A program made the translations under genes and the position numbers. From the NCBI RefSeq assembly GCF_003116035.1, contig NZ_LGQW01000015.1, forward strand, positions 1,495,876 through 1,559,875: a stretch of DNA of 64,000 bases. Reading direction: 5' to 3'. The notes beneath the pieces were generated by a model, which saw only the letters and a list, made by a program, of their open reading frames with translations, did not search any database and was not told where the DNA came from. Source of the stretch: Azospirillum sp. TSH64. Lineage in GTDB: Bacteria; Pseudomonadota; Alphaproteobacteria; Azospirillales; Azospirillaceae. Each line of letters begins with the position of its first letter. Positions within the stretch are counted from its first letter, which is position 1. Of the stretch, positions 46,964 to 57,563 are shown in pieces.

Positions 46964-47795
46964 AGCTGTGGCCCTCCATCAGCCCTTCGCGGACGCGGTG
47001 GGCGATGCGCTGGAACTCCGGGCTTTCGCGGATGTCGAGCGTGCGCTCGCGCGGCAGGTCGCGGTCACAGTCGATGACATCGAGGATGCGGCCGGGGCGC
47101 GGGCTCATCACCACGATGCGGGTGGAGAGGAACACCGCCTCGGCGATGGAGTGGGTGACGAAGATGCAGGTCTTGCGGGTGCCGAGCCACAGGCGGGTTA
47201 GCTGCAAATTCAGATGGTCGCGGGTGATCTCGTCGAGCGCGCCGAACGGCTCGTCCATCAAAAGCAGGTCGGGGTTGAAGGCGAGGGCGCGGGCGATGGA
47301 CACCCGCTGCTGCATGCCGCCGGACAGCTGCCAGGGGAATTTGCGCTCGAAGCCGGACAGCCCGACGAGGTCGAGCTGCTCGCGGGCGCGCTGCTGCCGG
47401 TCTGCCCTGGGAAGCCCCATGATCTCCAGCGGCAGCATGACGTTGCGTTCCACCGTCCGCCACGGGTAGAGCGCCGGGGCCTGGAAGACGTAACCGTAGG
47501 CGCGCTTCAGCCGTGCCTGTTCCGGCGTCATGCCGTTGACCGTGACCTCGCCGGAGGTCGGCTGTTCGAGGTCGGCGACCACCCGCATCAGGGTCGTCTT
47601 GCCGCAGCCGCTGGGGCCGATCAGCGAGATGAAGTCGCCCTTGGATATCGACAGGCTGACGTCGCTCAGCGCGTAGACCGGATGGTCGGCAGCCTGATAG
47701 GTCAGGGTCAGGTTGCGGACATCGACGATGGTGCGCGGCGCCGCGTCTGCGGCCGGCGGAACCAGAGTGAGCGGTGCGGGCTGGGCGGCTGGCAC
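46953..47795 (-). CDS. ABC transporter ATP-binding protein (SsuB/TauB type)
   Basis: A 280-residue ATPase. Walker A is GPSGCGKTT, the signature LSGGMQQR, Walker B LLLMDEPFGALDE and the switch His VTHSIAEA. The open frame runs 61 codons further upstream, but the GTG at 47795 has GAAGGGA at suitable distance and leaves a short Pro/Ala-rich tail; this start is inferred. It is first of the four-gene importer operon. Confidence 0.9.
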   Translation of the reverse strand: MPAAQPAPLTLVPPAADAAPRTIVDVRNLTLTYQAADHPVYALSDVSLSISKGDFISLIGPSGCGKTTLMRVVADLEQPTSGEVTVNGMTPEQARLKRAYGYVFQAPALYPWRTVERNVMLPLEIMGLPRADRQQRAREQLDLVGLSGFERKFPWQLSGGMQQRVSIARALAFNPDLLLMDEPFGALDEITRDHLNLQLTRLWLGTRKTCIFVTHSIAEAVFLSTRIVVMSPRPGRILDVIDCDRDLPRERTLDIRESPEFQRIAHRVREGLMEGHSYDD

Positions 47796-48151
47796 GGCGT
47801 TCGTCCCTTCGCGTTGTCGTCTCTCGGCGGGGACGAGAGCAAGAAGCGAGCCAGAGGGGGACGGGATTGAGTATTCAGCGGGTAGGGCTTTGTTTTCACG
47901 AAGAGAAAACTTGTCTATCCAGACAGGAACTGACGGTGTGGACAGTGTTCGGGCAGGTGTGTTTTTCGCAAGGCGCACAATTTTCGGGCTGAGGCTGTGT
48001 GGGTGGTGAATTTTCGGGCAGGGATGAAGATGTCCCCCTCTCCCCAGGGGGGAGAGGGGATTAAGGGGCGGGAGAGGGAAACAACGCCACCCTTGCCAGT
48101 CCTGCCCCGTCCCCGCTAACTGTTCAAACGGCCGACAAACCCCTGGATGCC
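47796..48151. other. Intergenic region between ABC operon and marC
   Basis: There is no gene here. It contains the inverted repeat TGTCT-ATCC-AGACA (47912-47925), about 120 bases before the ATPase start and of the kind bound by GntR/HutC regulators. The phrase aattttcgggc occurs twice near 47980-48020. A single CCCCTCTCCCC/GGGGAGAGGGG palindrome (48034-48059) is related to the REPIN units. No riboswitch was recognised. Confidence 0.5.
48034..48059. repeat. Solitary REP-like palindrome
   Basis: The palindromic core of the repeats at 20618 and 37489, without the gggtgaggggg arm and without an inverted partner. It lies upstream of marC. Confidence 0.6.
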
Positions 48152-48814
48152 ATGCTCGACAGTTTCCTGCTCGCCTTCACCGCCCTGTTCTCCATCGTCA
48201 ATCCGCTGGCGATGGCGCTGATCTTCAGCCAGGTGACGGCGGACAGCAGTCCGCGCGACCGGGCGCGGCTGGCCGGGCTGGTCAGCCTCTATTCGGCCAT
48301 CGTCATGCTGACCGCGCTGTGGGCGGGTGCCTATGTGCTGAACTTCTTCGGCGTGTCGATGGCGGCGCTGCGGATCGCCGGCGGCTTCGTGGTGGCTGAA
48401 CGCGCCTGGGCGCTGCTGACCGCACCGGAACGCCACGAGGCGCGTAAGCAGGAACAGGCCGCACCCACCGGCGACAACGACCGGCTGGCGGAGTCGGCCT
48501 TCTTCCCGATGACGATCCCCTTCACCACCGGGCCGGGCACCATCTCGGTCGCCATCGCGCTGGGCTCCACCCGTCCGACGCGCGGGGCCGGCGGGCTGAT
48601 GGAGTTCTTCCTGGGCATGTCGGGGGCGGCGCTGGCGATTGCCGCGCTGATCTGGCTGTCCTACCGCTCCGCCGACCGCATCGTCGCCTTCCTGGGTCCG
48701 ACGCGGGTGCGGGTGCTGACGCGGCTGTTCGCCTTCCTGCTGTTCTGCGTCGGCGTCCAGATCCTGCTGACCGGCGTTCTGGACGCCTTCCCGCTGCTGT
48801 CGCAGAAGGGCTGA
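48152..48814 (+). CDS. MarC-family integral membrane protein
   Basis: A 220-residue protein with six membrane helices. The family marker FSIVNPLAMALIF is in the first helix and MTIPFTTGPGTISVAIALG in the fourth. Despite the name, MarC proteins have no proven role in antibiotic resistance, and transport function is unproven. It is convergent with paaK, three bases apart, with a small GCTGAGCCTCAGC palindrome across the junction. Confidence 0.9.
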   Translation: MLDSFLLAFTALFSIVNPLAMALIFSQVTADSSPRDRARLAGLVSLYSAIVMLTALWAGAYVLNFFGVSMAALRIAGGFVVAERAWALLTAPERHEARKQEQAAPTGDNDRLAESAFFPMTIPFTTGPGTISVAIALGSTRPTRGAGGLMEFFLGMSGAALAIAALIWLSYRSADRIVAFLGPTRVRVLTRLFAFLLFCVGVQILLTGVLDAFPLLSQKG

Positions 48815-48817
48815 GCC

Positions 48818-50143
48818 TCAGCTTTTGGGCCGCAGATCCTGCACTCGCTTGGCCTTGCCGATGGACCTGGCGATGCCGCCGGGTTCGACCACCTCGACGC
48901 GGGTGCTGATGCCGATCAGCGACTTGATCGAGTGCTGGAGATGCCTGGCATGGCCGTCCCATTCCGACGGGTGGATGTCGTCATGCATCTCCACACGGAC
49001 GGCGAGGTTGTCCATATGGCCGTCGCGGCTGACCACCAGCTCATAATGCGGGGCCAGCGCCGGGATCTTGCAGATCAGCTCCTCGACCTGGGTCGGGAAG
49101 ACGTTCACGCCGCGGATGATGAGCATGTCGTCGGACCGGCCGGTGATCTTGTCCATCCGCCGCATGCCGCGCGAAGTCGGCGGCAGCAGCCGGGTCAGGT
49201 CGCGGGTGCGGTAGCGGATGACCGGCATGCCCTGCTTGGTGAGCGTGGTGAAGACCAGCTCGCCGTAGGAGCCGTCCGGCAGAACCTCGCCTGATTCGGG
49301 ATCGATGATCTCGGGATAGAAATGATCCTCCCAGATCACCGGGCCGTCCTTGGTCTCGACGCATTCGGACGCCACGCCCGGCCCCATCACCTCCGACAGG
49401 CCGTAGATGTCCACCGCATGGATGTTGAAGGTGCGCTCGATCTCCTCGCGCAAGGCACCGGTCCAGGGCTCGGCGCCGAAGATGCCGACGCGCAGGCTGG
49501 TGCCGCGCGGGTCGATGCCCTGGCGGCGCATCTCGTCGGCGATGTTCAGCATGTAGGACGGCGTGACCATGATGATGGTCGGCTTGAAGTCCTGGATCAG
49601 CTGGACCTGCTTCTCGGTCTGGCCGCCCGACATCGGCACCACGGCGCAGCCCAGCCGCTCCGCCCCGTAATGGGCGCCGAGGCCGCCGGTGAACAGGCCG
49701 TAGCCGTAGGCGATGTGCACGATGTCGTTGCGCGTGCCGCCGGCCGCGCGGATGGAGCGGGCGACGACCTCCGACCAGACGTCGATGTCGCCCTTGGTGT
49801 AGCCGACCACTGTCGGCCGTCCGGTGGTGCCGCTGGAGGCATGGACGCGGACGATGTCCTCCATCGGCACGGCGAACATGCCATAGGGGTAGGCGCGGCG
49901 CAGATCGTCCTTCACGGTGAAGGGGAAGAGCGCCAAATCCTTCAATTCCTTGAAGTCGTCGGGATGGACGCCCTTCGCCTCGCACTTGGCTCGGAAGGAC
50001 GCGACGTTGGCATAAGAGTGACGCAGCGACCATGCCAGCCGCTCCGTCTGCATCGCGACGATCTCGTCGCGGCTGGCGAACTCGTAGCGGTCCATGCCGG
50101 CTTTCGCGCCCTCGGTAACGCCGGTATCGGTCATGATGGACAT
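48818..50143 (-). CDS. paaK: Phenylacetate--CoA ligase
   Basis: A 441-residue adenylate-forming enzyme that activates phenylacetate to phenylacetyl-CoA, the entry step of the pathway. The phosphate loop is ASSGTTGRPTVVGYT near residue 100, with YGLSEVMGPGVASEC and the hinge Asp in KITGRSDDMLIIRGVNVFP. Length is standard. AAGGGAG precedes the ATG. It is last in the paa operon, 61 bases after paaJ, though it acts first. Confidence 0.95.
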   Translation of the reverse strand: MSIMTDTGVTEGAKAGMDRYEFASRDEIVAMQTERLAWSLRHSYANVASFRAKCEAKGVHPDDFKELKDLALFPFTVKDDLRRAYPYGMFAVPMEDIVRVHASSGTTGRPTVVGYTKGDIDVWSEVVARSIRAAGGTRNDIVHIAYGYGLFTGGLGAHYGAERLGCAVVPMSGGQTEKQVQLIQDFKPTIIMVTPSYMLNIADEMRRQGIDPRGTSLRVGIFGAEPWTGALREEIERTFNIHAVDIYGLSEVMGPGVASECVETKDGPVIWEDHFYPEIIDPESGEVLPDGSYGELVFTTLTKQGMPVIRYRTRDLTRLLPPTSRGMRRMDKITGRSDDMLIIRGVNVFPTQVEELICKIPALAPHYELVVSRDGHMDNLAVRVEMHDDIHPSEWDGHARHLQHSIKSLIGISTRVEVVEPGGIARSIGKAKRVQDLRPKS

Positions 50144-50204
50144 GGTGCGCTTCTCCCTTCGTACTGATGCCCGGCGCTTGACGGCCGGTGTTGCCGGTTT
50201 TCGT

Positions 50205-51405
<1,201 letters not shown>

Positions 51406-51413
<8 letters not shown>

Positions 51414-51879
51414 GGGAGGCTCCGGGAACGGGGATCACGCTGCCGGCGAGGCGCGCCGACTGGCCGCGGAACAGGCCGACGATTGTGCCGTCCTGGCTGG
51501 TGACGGTGACGTCGTAGACGCCGGAACGGCCGCGCTTGTGCACTTCGCGGCATTCGGCGGTCAGCAGGTCGCCCAGCTTGGCCGGGGCGGGGAAGGTGAT
51601 GGAGCAGCCCGCCGCCACCGTCACCTCGTTCGCCGCGTTGCAGGCATAGGCGAAGGCGGTGTCGGCCAGCGTGAAGGTCATGCCGCCATGGCCGATGTCG
51701 TGGCCGTTCACCATGTCCTTGCGCACGGTCATGCTCATGCGGGCATAGCCGGGGGCGATCTCCAGCAGTTCGATGCCGTGGGCCTGGGCGCAATGGTCGC
51801 GCTCGTACATGCCGCGGCCGACCGCTTCGGCCAATTTCTGAAGATCGGCGGATTGGGGGTCGGTGTGGGACTCAGCCAT
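51406..51879 (-). CDS. paaI: Hydroxyphenylacetyl-CoA thioesterase
   Basis: A 157-residue hotdog-fold thioesterase with the motif GHDIGHGGMTFTLADTAFAY. It removes CoA from dead-end hydroxyphenylacetyl-CoA and frees CoA when the pathway stalls. The ATG at 51879 has GGAGGAA eight bases before it and overlaps the paaH stop by eight bases; longer in-frame starts lack this. Confidence 0.93.
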
Positions 51880-53389
51880 GGAAGCGGTTTCCTCCGGAAA
51901 TCCTGCGGCGCAACAGCGCCGACGCGCGGTAGCGGTCCTCGCCGTAGGTGCGGGCCAGGGCGTCGAGAACGGCCAGCACATGGGGCAGGCCGATGCGGTC
52001 GGCCCAGGCCAGCGGGCCCAGCGGGTAGTTCACGCCCTTGGTCATCGCGATGTCGATGTCGGCGGCGCTGGCGACGCCCTGCATCGCCGCGTCGGCCGCC
52101 TCGCTGGCGAGCATGGCGACGGTGCGCATCACCACCAGACCGGGGGCGTCGTCGATCACCGACACCGCCTTGCCCAGCGCCTGGAACAGCCCGGCGGCGA
52201 CGGCGAGCGCGTCCGCCGGCGTGCCGTCGGCGGGGGCCAGCGCCACGCGGGTGGCCTTGGCGTAGTCCAGCGCCAGATCGAACAGCACCAAGGGCGCGAG
52301 CCCGTCGTCGGCGGCGCGGGCGGTGGCGGTGCGGCCGTCGGTGAGTGCCAGCGTGACGCCGTCCACCAGCATCAAACCGGAGCCGGAAGTCTCTTCGACG
52401 GAGATGCCGGTCTCGCGCAGAAGCCCGACCAGCGAAGCGGCGGGGCCGAGGTCGCCTTGCACCAGCACGCGGTCAGGTCTCACGCCCGGTTCGGCGTTGC
52501 GCGGCACCGGCCTGGCGGCGCCGGGGCTGTGGTCGTAGAAGCCGCGGCCGGTCTTGCGGCCGAGACGCCCGGCCTCGACCAGCTCCTGCTGGATCAGCGA
52601 GGGCTGGAAGCGCGGGTCGCCGAAATAGGCGGCGTGGACCGAGCGGGTGACGGCGAAGTTCACGTCATGGCCGATCAAATCCATCAGCTCGAACGGCCCC
52701 ATGCGGAAGCCGCCGGCCTCGCGCATCACGGCGTCGATGGTGGCGGGATCGGCGGCCTGCTCCTGCAACAGCCGCAGCCCTTCGGCGTAGAAGGGGCGGG
52801 CGACCCGGTTGACGATGAAGCCGGGGGTGGAGCGGCAGCGCACCGGGCTCTTGTCCCAGGCCTTCGCCGTGTCGAACAGCGTGCCCAGCACCGCCGCATC
52901 GGTGGCGAGGCCGCTGACGATCTCCACCAGCGCCATCAAGGGGGCGGGGTTGAAGAAATGCAGGCCCGCCAGCCGCTCCGGCCGTTGCACCCCGGCGCCG
53001 ATGGCGGTGACCGACAGTGACGAGGTGTTGGTGGCGAGGATGGCGCTTTCGCCGACGATGCCCTCAAGCTCGGCGAACAGGCGGCGCTTGACGTCGAGAT
53101 CCTCGACGATGGCCTCCACCACCAGGCCGGCGGGGGCGAGGTCGGACAGGCCGTCCACCGCACGCAGCCGGCTGACCGTGGCGTCGCGTTCCGCCGCGGT
53201 GCGCTTGCCCTTCTCGACCAGCAAGGTCAGCGCCTTGGCGATGGACCCGACGGCGGCCTGGGCCGCGCCGGGGCGGGCATCGACCAGCAGGACCGGGTGG
53301 CCGGCCTGCGCCGCGACCTGGGCGATGCCCTGGCCCATGGCGCCGGCCCCGACCACCGCGACGGTGACGGAGGGTTCGAGCGCCGCCAT
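51872..53389 (-). CDS. paaH: 3-hydroxyadipyl-CoA dehydrogenase
   Basis: A 505-residue NAD-dependent dehydrogenase that oxidises 3-hydroxyadipyl-CoA. The N-terminal loop is VVGAGAMGQGIAQV, the catalytic His is in LHFFNPAPLM near residue 140, and two 3HCDH C-terminal repeats follow, matching the long PaaH form. The ATG shares the sequence TGATG with the paaG stop. Confidence 0.94.
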   Translation of the reverse strand: MAALEPSVTVAVVGAGAMGQGIAQVAAQAGHPVLLVDARPGAAQAAVGSIAKALTLLVEKGKRTAAERDATVSRLRAVDGLSDLAPAGLVVEAIVEDLDVKRRLFAELEGIVGESAILATNTSSLSVTAIGAGVQRPERLAGLHFFNPAPLMALVEIVSGLATDAAVLGTLFDTAKAWDKSPVRCRSTPGFIVNRVARPFYAEGLRLLQEQAADPATIDAVMREAGGFRMGPFELMDLIGHDVNFAVTRSVHAAYFGDPRFQPSLIQQELVEAGRLGRKTGRGFYDHSPGAARPVPRNAEPGVRPDRVLVQGDLGPAASLVGLLRETGISVEETSGSGLMLVDGVTLALTDGRTATARAADDGLAPLVLFDLALDYAKATRVALAPADGTPADALAVAAGLFQALGKAVSVIDDAPGLVVMRTVAMLASEAADAAMQGVASAADIDIAMTKGVNYPLGPLAWADRIGLPHVLAVLDALARTYGEDRYRASALLRRRISGGNRFHG

Positions 53390-54180
53390 CACCGCCCCTC
53401 GAATTTCGGCACACGCTTGCCCACGAAGGCGGCGACGCCCTCGCGATAGTCCCGGGTGCGGCCGGCTTCGCGCTGGAGGTCGCGTTCCAGGTCGAGCTGG
53501 CTGTCCAGGTCGTTGTCCAGCGAGACGTTCAGCGCCCGCTTGATCAGCGCAAGGCCGTGTGTCGGCTGGGTGGCGAGCTGGCGGGCGAGCGCTCCGGCCT
53601 CCTCCGCCAGTTTGTCGTCATCGACCGCCTTCCAGATCATGCCCCAGGCTGCCGCCTGTTCGGCCGAAACCTTGTCGCCCAGCATGGCGAGGCCCATGGC
53701 GCGGGCGTGGCCGACCAGACGCGGCAGGGTCCAGGTCCCGCCGCTGTCGGGGATCAGCCCGATCTTGCAGAAGGCCTGGATGAAGCTGGCCGACCGCGCC
53801 GCCAGCACGATGTCGCAGGCGAGCGCGATGTTGGCGCCGGCCCCGGCGGCGACGCCATTGACAGCACAGATCACCGGCATCGGCAGCTCGCGGAGCGTGC
53901 GGACCAGCGGGTTGTAGTTGGTCTCGATGGACGCGCCGAGGTCCGGCGCCTCCTGGCCCGGAGCGACGGCGCGGTCGGACAGATCCTGCCCGGCGCAGAA
54001 GCCGCGGCCGGCCCCGGTCAGCAGCAGGCAGCGGACGGTCTTGTCCTCGCGCACGGCGGCCAGCGCGCCGCGCAGTTCCTCATGCATTGCCGCGGTGAAG
54101 CTGTTCAGCCGGTCCGGCCGGTTCAGCGTGACGGTGGCGACTCCATCGGCGATGTCGAGAAGGATCGTTTTCTCGCTCAT
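53389..54180 (-). CDS. paaG: 2-(1,2-epoxy-1,2-dihydrophenyl)acetyl-CoA isomerase
   Basis: A 263-residue crotonase-fold enzyme that isomerises the ring epoxide to oxepin-CoA and also shifts the double bond later in the pathway. Oxyanion-hole regions are GAGRGFCAGQDLSD and NGVAAGAGANIALACD, with the catalytic Asp in IPDSGGTW. Typical PaaG length. The ATG overlaps the paaN stop as ATGA. Confidence 0.93.
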   Translation of the reverse strand: MSEKTILLDIADGVATVTLNRPDRLNSFTAAMHEELRGALAAVREDKTVRCLLLTGAGRGFCAGQDLSDRAVAPGQEAPDLGASIETNYNPLVRTLRELPMPVICAVNGVAAGAGANIALACDIVLAARSASFIQAFCKIGLIPDSGGTWTLPRLVGHARAMGLAMLGDKVSAEQAAAWGMIWKAVDDDKLAEEAGALARQLATQPTHGLALIKRALNVSLDNDLDSQLDLERDLQREAGRTRDYREGVAAFVGKRVPKFEGR

Positions 54181-55856
54181 TGCGCAGTCTCCAGAACCGG
54201 GACGCGGCTCTGCACCACGCGGAAGCGGTTGGCGACGAAGGCGAGGTCGCACAGCGCGGCATTGGCCGCCGGGTTGGCGCCGGTGCCGTGGAAGTCGCTG
54301 AAGGCCGCCGACTGGTTGACGAAGACGCCGCCGGTCAAATTGACCGACAGGGCGACGCCGGCCTCGACGAACAGGTCGGTCGCCTGCTCGATCAGCTGCG
54401 GGTCGGTGCTGTAGAGGCCGGTGGTCAGCGCCCCCTTGGTCCGGGTCAGGCGGGCGGCGCGCTCCAGGCTGTCGGCGGTGCTGTCGGTCTTCACGATGAT
54501 GGAGATCGGGCCGAACAGCTCATGGCCGTACTTGTCCTCGTCGGCCGCATCCATGGTCAGGATCAGCGGCGTGCGGATGCGGGCGTCCGGGAACTTCGGA
54601 TGGGAAATGGCGCGCGACGGCAGCACGACGGTGCCGAGCGTGGCGGCCTCGTCGATGCGGGCGAGCGTTGCGTCGGACTGGATGGCGCCCAGCACCTCCA
54701 CCGCGCGTTCCGGGTCGGAGAGGAACTTGTCGACGCCGCCGGCCAGCGCGGAAACCACCTGATCGAAGCTCATGCGGTCGGCACCGGCCTGGATGCCGTC
54801 CTTGGGCACGAAGATGACCTGGGTCGTCGTGCACATCTGGCCCGAATAGAGGCTGAGCGTGAAGGCGAGGTTGCGCACCATGCCCTTGGGGTCGTCGGTG
54901 CCGTCGATGACCACACTGTTGACGCCGGCCTTCTCGGTATAGACCTGGGCGTGGCGGGCGTTCTGCTCCAGCCAGTCTCCGAAACCGGTCGAGCCGGTGT
55001 AGTCGATCACCGCCACCTCCGGCCGCAGCGCCAGATCCTTGGCGATTGTGTCGCCGATGGCGAGCGTGACGAGGTTGGGGTCGAGCCCGCACTCCACCAG
55101 CACCTCGCGCGCGATCCTGACGGTGATGGCGAGCGGCAGGATGGCGGTCGGGCCGGGCTTCACGATCACCGCGTTGCCGGTGACGAGGCTGGCGAACAGG
55201 CCGGGATAGCCGTTCCAGGTCGGGAAGGTGGCGCAGCCGATGACCAGCCCGACGCCGCGACCGACCACCTCGAAGCGCTTGTCCATCACCAGCGGCGGGT
55301 TCTTGCCCTGCGGCTTCTCCCAGCGCGCCGCCGGGGCTTGGTCGCTCATCGCCTTCCAGCCATAGGCGACGGCCTCCAGCCCGCGGTCCTGGGCATGGGG
55401 AGCGCCGGCCTGGAAGGCCATCATGAAGGCCTGCCCGGTGGTGTGCATCACCGCGTTGGCGATCTCGAAGCTGCGGGCGTTCAGCCTTTTCAGGATTTCC
55501 AGGCAGACGCCGGCCCGGCCATTCGGACCCGCCTTGCGCCAGCCCGGCATCGCCGCCTTGGCGGCAGTCACCAGCGCCTCGACGTCCGACACCGGATAGC
55601 TGATGCCGAGGTCGAAGCCGAAGGGCGAGCGCTCGCCCCCCGCCGTTGCGGTCACGCCCGGCTGGTCCAGCTCGAAGGGCTTGTCGCGGTAGGCCGCGAA
55701 GGCCGCCTCGCCATCCGCCGCCGCCGTCTCGCCATAGGCGCGCGGGCTCGGCATTTCGGGGAAGGCCGACCAGTAGGCGCGGCTGCGGCAGGCCTCGACG
55801 GCCTTCTGCAACGTCGCCTCGTGCGTCTCGAACAAGCTCTGCGGGGTGGTGGTCAT
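54177..55856 (-). CDS. paaN: Phenylacetic acid degradation protein PaaN (aldehyde dehydrogenase)
   Basis: A 559-residue aldehyde dehydrogenase-like enzyme that oxidises the semialdehyde formed on oxepin-CoA ring opening. The nucleophile is in YSGQMCTTTQVIF, and cofactor and Glu regions are FPTWNGYPGL and DYTGSTGFG. It is the PaaN type without the C-terminal MaoC hydratase domain that E. coli PaaZ carries, so a separate ring-opening hydratase must exist. It is 40 bases after paaE. Confidence 0.9.
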   Translation of the reverse strand: MTTTPQSLFETHEATLQKAVEACRSRAYWSAFPEMPSPRAYGETAAADGEAAFAAYRDKPFELDQPGVTATAGGERSPFGFDLGISYPVSDVEALVTAAKAAMPGWRKAGPNGRAGVCLEILKRLNARSFEIANAVMHTTGQAFMMAFQAGAPHAQDRGLEAVAYGWKAMSDQAPAARWEKPQGKNPPLVMDKRFEVVGRGVGLVIGCATFPTWNGYPGLFASLVTGNAVIVKPGPTAILPLAITVRIAREVLVECGLDPNLVTLAIGDTIAKDLALRPEVAVIDYTGSTGFGDWLEQNARHAQVYTEKAGVNSVVIDGTDDPKGMVRNLAFTLSLYSGQMCTTTQVIFVPKDGIQAGADRMSFDQVVSALAGGVDKFLSDPERAVEVLGAIQSDATLARIDEAATLGTVVLPSRAISHPKFPDARIRTPLILTMDAADEDKYGHELFGPISIIVKTDSTADSLERAARLTRTKGALTTGLYSTDPQLIEQATDLFVEAGVALSVNLTGGVFVNQSAAFSDFHGTGANPAANAALCDLAFVANRFRVVQSRVPVLETAQ

Positions 55857-55896
55857 GGCGGGGCGTTTCCTTTTTCTCGTTGTTGGCTGTCTTTGC

Positions 55897-56976
55897 TCAG
55901 GCGGCGTCGAAGTCGATGACGACCCGTTCGGTCAGCGGGCGCGACTGGCAGGTCAGGACATAGCCGGCCTCGACCTCCCACGGCTCCAGCGAGTAGTTCT
56001 CGGCCATCTCGACCTTGCCTTCGCGGACCTTGGCGCGGCAGGTGCAGCAGACGCCGGACTTGCAGGAATAGGGCAGGTCGGCGCCATGCCGGTGTGCGGC
56101 CTCCAGGATGCTCTCGCCATCATAGGGCAGGGTGAATTCCTTGCGCTTGCCGTCCTGAAGAACGGCGATGGTGGCGGCATCGGTGGGGCTGTCGGTTGGC
56201 GCCTTTTTCGCCGCGGGTCGCGCGGCGGTCGTGGTGCCGAACAGCTCGACATGGATGTTGGCAGGCGGCGTGCCGCAGGCGGCAAGGGTGTCGCGCACCT
56301 CCTCCACCATCGGCTGGGGGCCGCAGAGGAAGGCGGCGTCGATGTCCTCAGCCTTGAGCGGGCCGGCGCAGAGTTCGCGCACCAGACCGGCGCCGATGCG
56401 CCCGCCCAGCAGCCCGGCCTCTTCCGGTTCGCGGCTCAGCACATGGTGGATGACCAGCCGGCCGATGTAGCGGTTCTTCAGGTCTTCCAGCTCCTCCCGG
56501 AAGATGATCGAGGAGACGGTGCGGTTGCCATAGACCAGCACGAAGCGGCTCTTCGGCTCCTGCGCCAGCACGGTCTTCAGGATCGACATCACCGGGGTGA
56601 TGCCGCTGCCGGCGGCGAAGGCGACATAGGTGCGGGATGCTGCCGGATCGACGGGGGTGTGGAAGCGCCCCATCGGCGTCATCACCTCCAGCACCGCGCC
56701 GGGCGCCAGCGACTGGTTGGCGTGGGTGGAGAACAGCCCGCCATCCACCTTCTTCACCGCCACGCGCAACTCGCCGTCGCCTGCGCCGGAGCAGATGGAA
56801 TAGGAGCGCCGCACCTCCTCGTCGCCGATGCGGGTCTTGAGGGTCAGGTACTGGCCCTGGACGAAGCGGAAGCGGTCGGCGAGATCGGCCGGCACGTCGA
56901 AGGCGATCGACACGGTGTCCGCCGTCTCCCGGCGGCACTCGCGGATGGTCAGCGGGTGGAAGCTGGGGCTGGTCAT
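55897..56976 (-). CDS. paaE: Phenylacetyl-CoA epoxidase reductase subunit
   Basis: A 359-residue NADPH reductase for the PaaABC oxygenase. It has a ferredoxin-NADP reductase module with RRSYSICSG (FAD) and AAGSGITPVMSIL (NADPH), then a C-terminal 2Fe-2S ferredoxin domain with CKSGVCCTCRAKV and a later Cys in LTCQSRPL. Order and length are normal. It is separated from paaD by 58 bases. Confidence 0.95.
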   Translation of the reverse strand: MTSPSFHPLTIRECRRETADTVSIAFDVPADLADRFRFVQGQYLTLKTRIGDEEVRRSYSICSGAGDGELRVAVKKVDGGLFSTHANQSLAPGAVLEVMTPMGRFHTPVDPAASRTYVAFAAGSGITPVMSILKTVLAQEPKSRFVLVYGNRTVSSIIFREELEDLKNRYIGRLVIHHVLSREPEEAGLLGGRIGAGLVRELCAGPLKAEDIDAAFLCGPQPMVEEVRDTLAACGTPPANIHVELFGTTTAARPAAKKAPTDSPTDAATIAVLQDGKRKEFTLPYDGESILEAAHRHGADLPYSCKSGVCCTCRAKVREGKVEMAENYSLEPWEVEAGYVLTCQSRPLTERVVIDFDAA

Positions 56977-57034
56977 GGGGTCCGTCCTTGCGGCGCGGAG
57001 GGTGCTCCGCCGAAGCCGCTCAATGGCATTTGGA

Positions 57035-57556
57035 TCAATGGCATTTGAACACGTCGAACGGTTCGAGGCAGGCGTTGCAGGCGTGCAGCGCCTTGCAGGC
57101 GGTCGAGCCGAAGCGGCTGATCTGGCGTGTGTCCTCCGATCCGCAGCGCGGACAGGCGATCACCTCGTCCGGTGCCGTCAGCGCCCGCTTGCCGGAGTGC
57201 GGCGGCGGGACGATGCCAACCTCGGCCAGCTTGTCCCGGCCGGCGTCGCTGATCCAGTCGGTCGTCCAGGGCGGGGCGATCACCACCGAGACGCGGGCGT
57301 CGAGGCGTGCGCGGGCCAGCGCGGTTTCCGCCTCCAGCACGATCACGTTGGTGGCGGGGCAGCCGGAATAGGTGGGCGTCAGGGCCACCGACAGCCGGCC
57401 GTCCGCATCGGCCGAGACGGCGCGGACGATGCCGAGATCGACGATGCTCAGCACCGGGATCTCCGGATCCATCACCCCGGCCAGCGCGCCCCAGGCGGCT
57501 TTCACCACCGCATCGGCACCCGGTTCCGGTCCCCAGCAGCCCGCTGCATCCGGCAT
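57035..57556 (-). CDS. paaD: Phenylacetyl-CoA epoxidase assembly/maturation protein PaaD
   Basis: A 173-residue protein with an N-terminal MIP18/DUF59 domain (DPEIPVLSIVDLGIVR, and Cys in TYSGCPA) and a C-terminal zinc-ribbon tail CPRCGSEDT...CNACLEPFDVFKCH. It is thought to help insert the iron-sulfur cluster in PaaE. It is seven bases after paaC. Confidence 0.94.
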   Translation of the reverse strand: MPDAAGCWGPEPGADAVVKAAWGALAGVMDPEIPVLSIVDLGIVRAVSADADGRLSVALTPTYSGCPATNVIVLEAETALARARLDARVSVVIAPPWTTDWISDAGRDKLAEVGIVPPPHSGKRALTAPDEVIACPRCGSEDTRQISRFGSTACKALHACNACLEPFDVFKCH

Positions 57557-57563
57557 GGCATCC

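Noticed and set aside
47796..48151. Possible thiamin (TPP) riboswitch before the NMT1/THI5-like ABC operon
   Set aside because: No CTGAGA or ACCTGATC-like thi box is present on the minus strand.
48810..48822. GCTGAGCCTCAGC followed by TTTT as terminator between marC and paaK
   Set aside because: The palindrome has a one-base centre, so a stable hairpin would keep only a few pairs. I mention it under marC but do not call a terminator.
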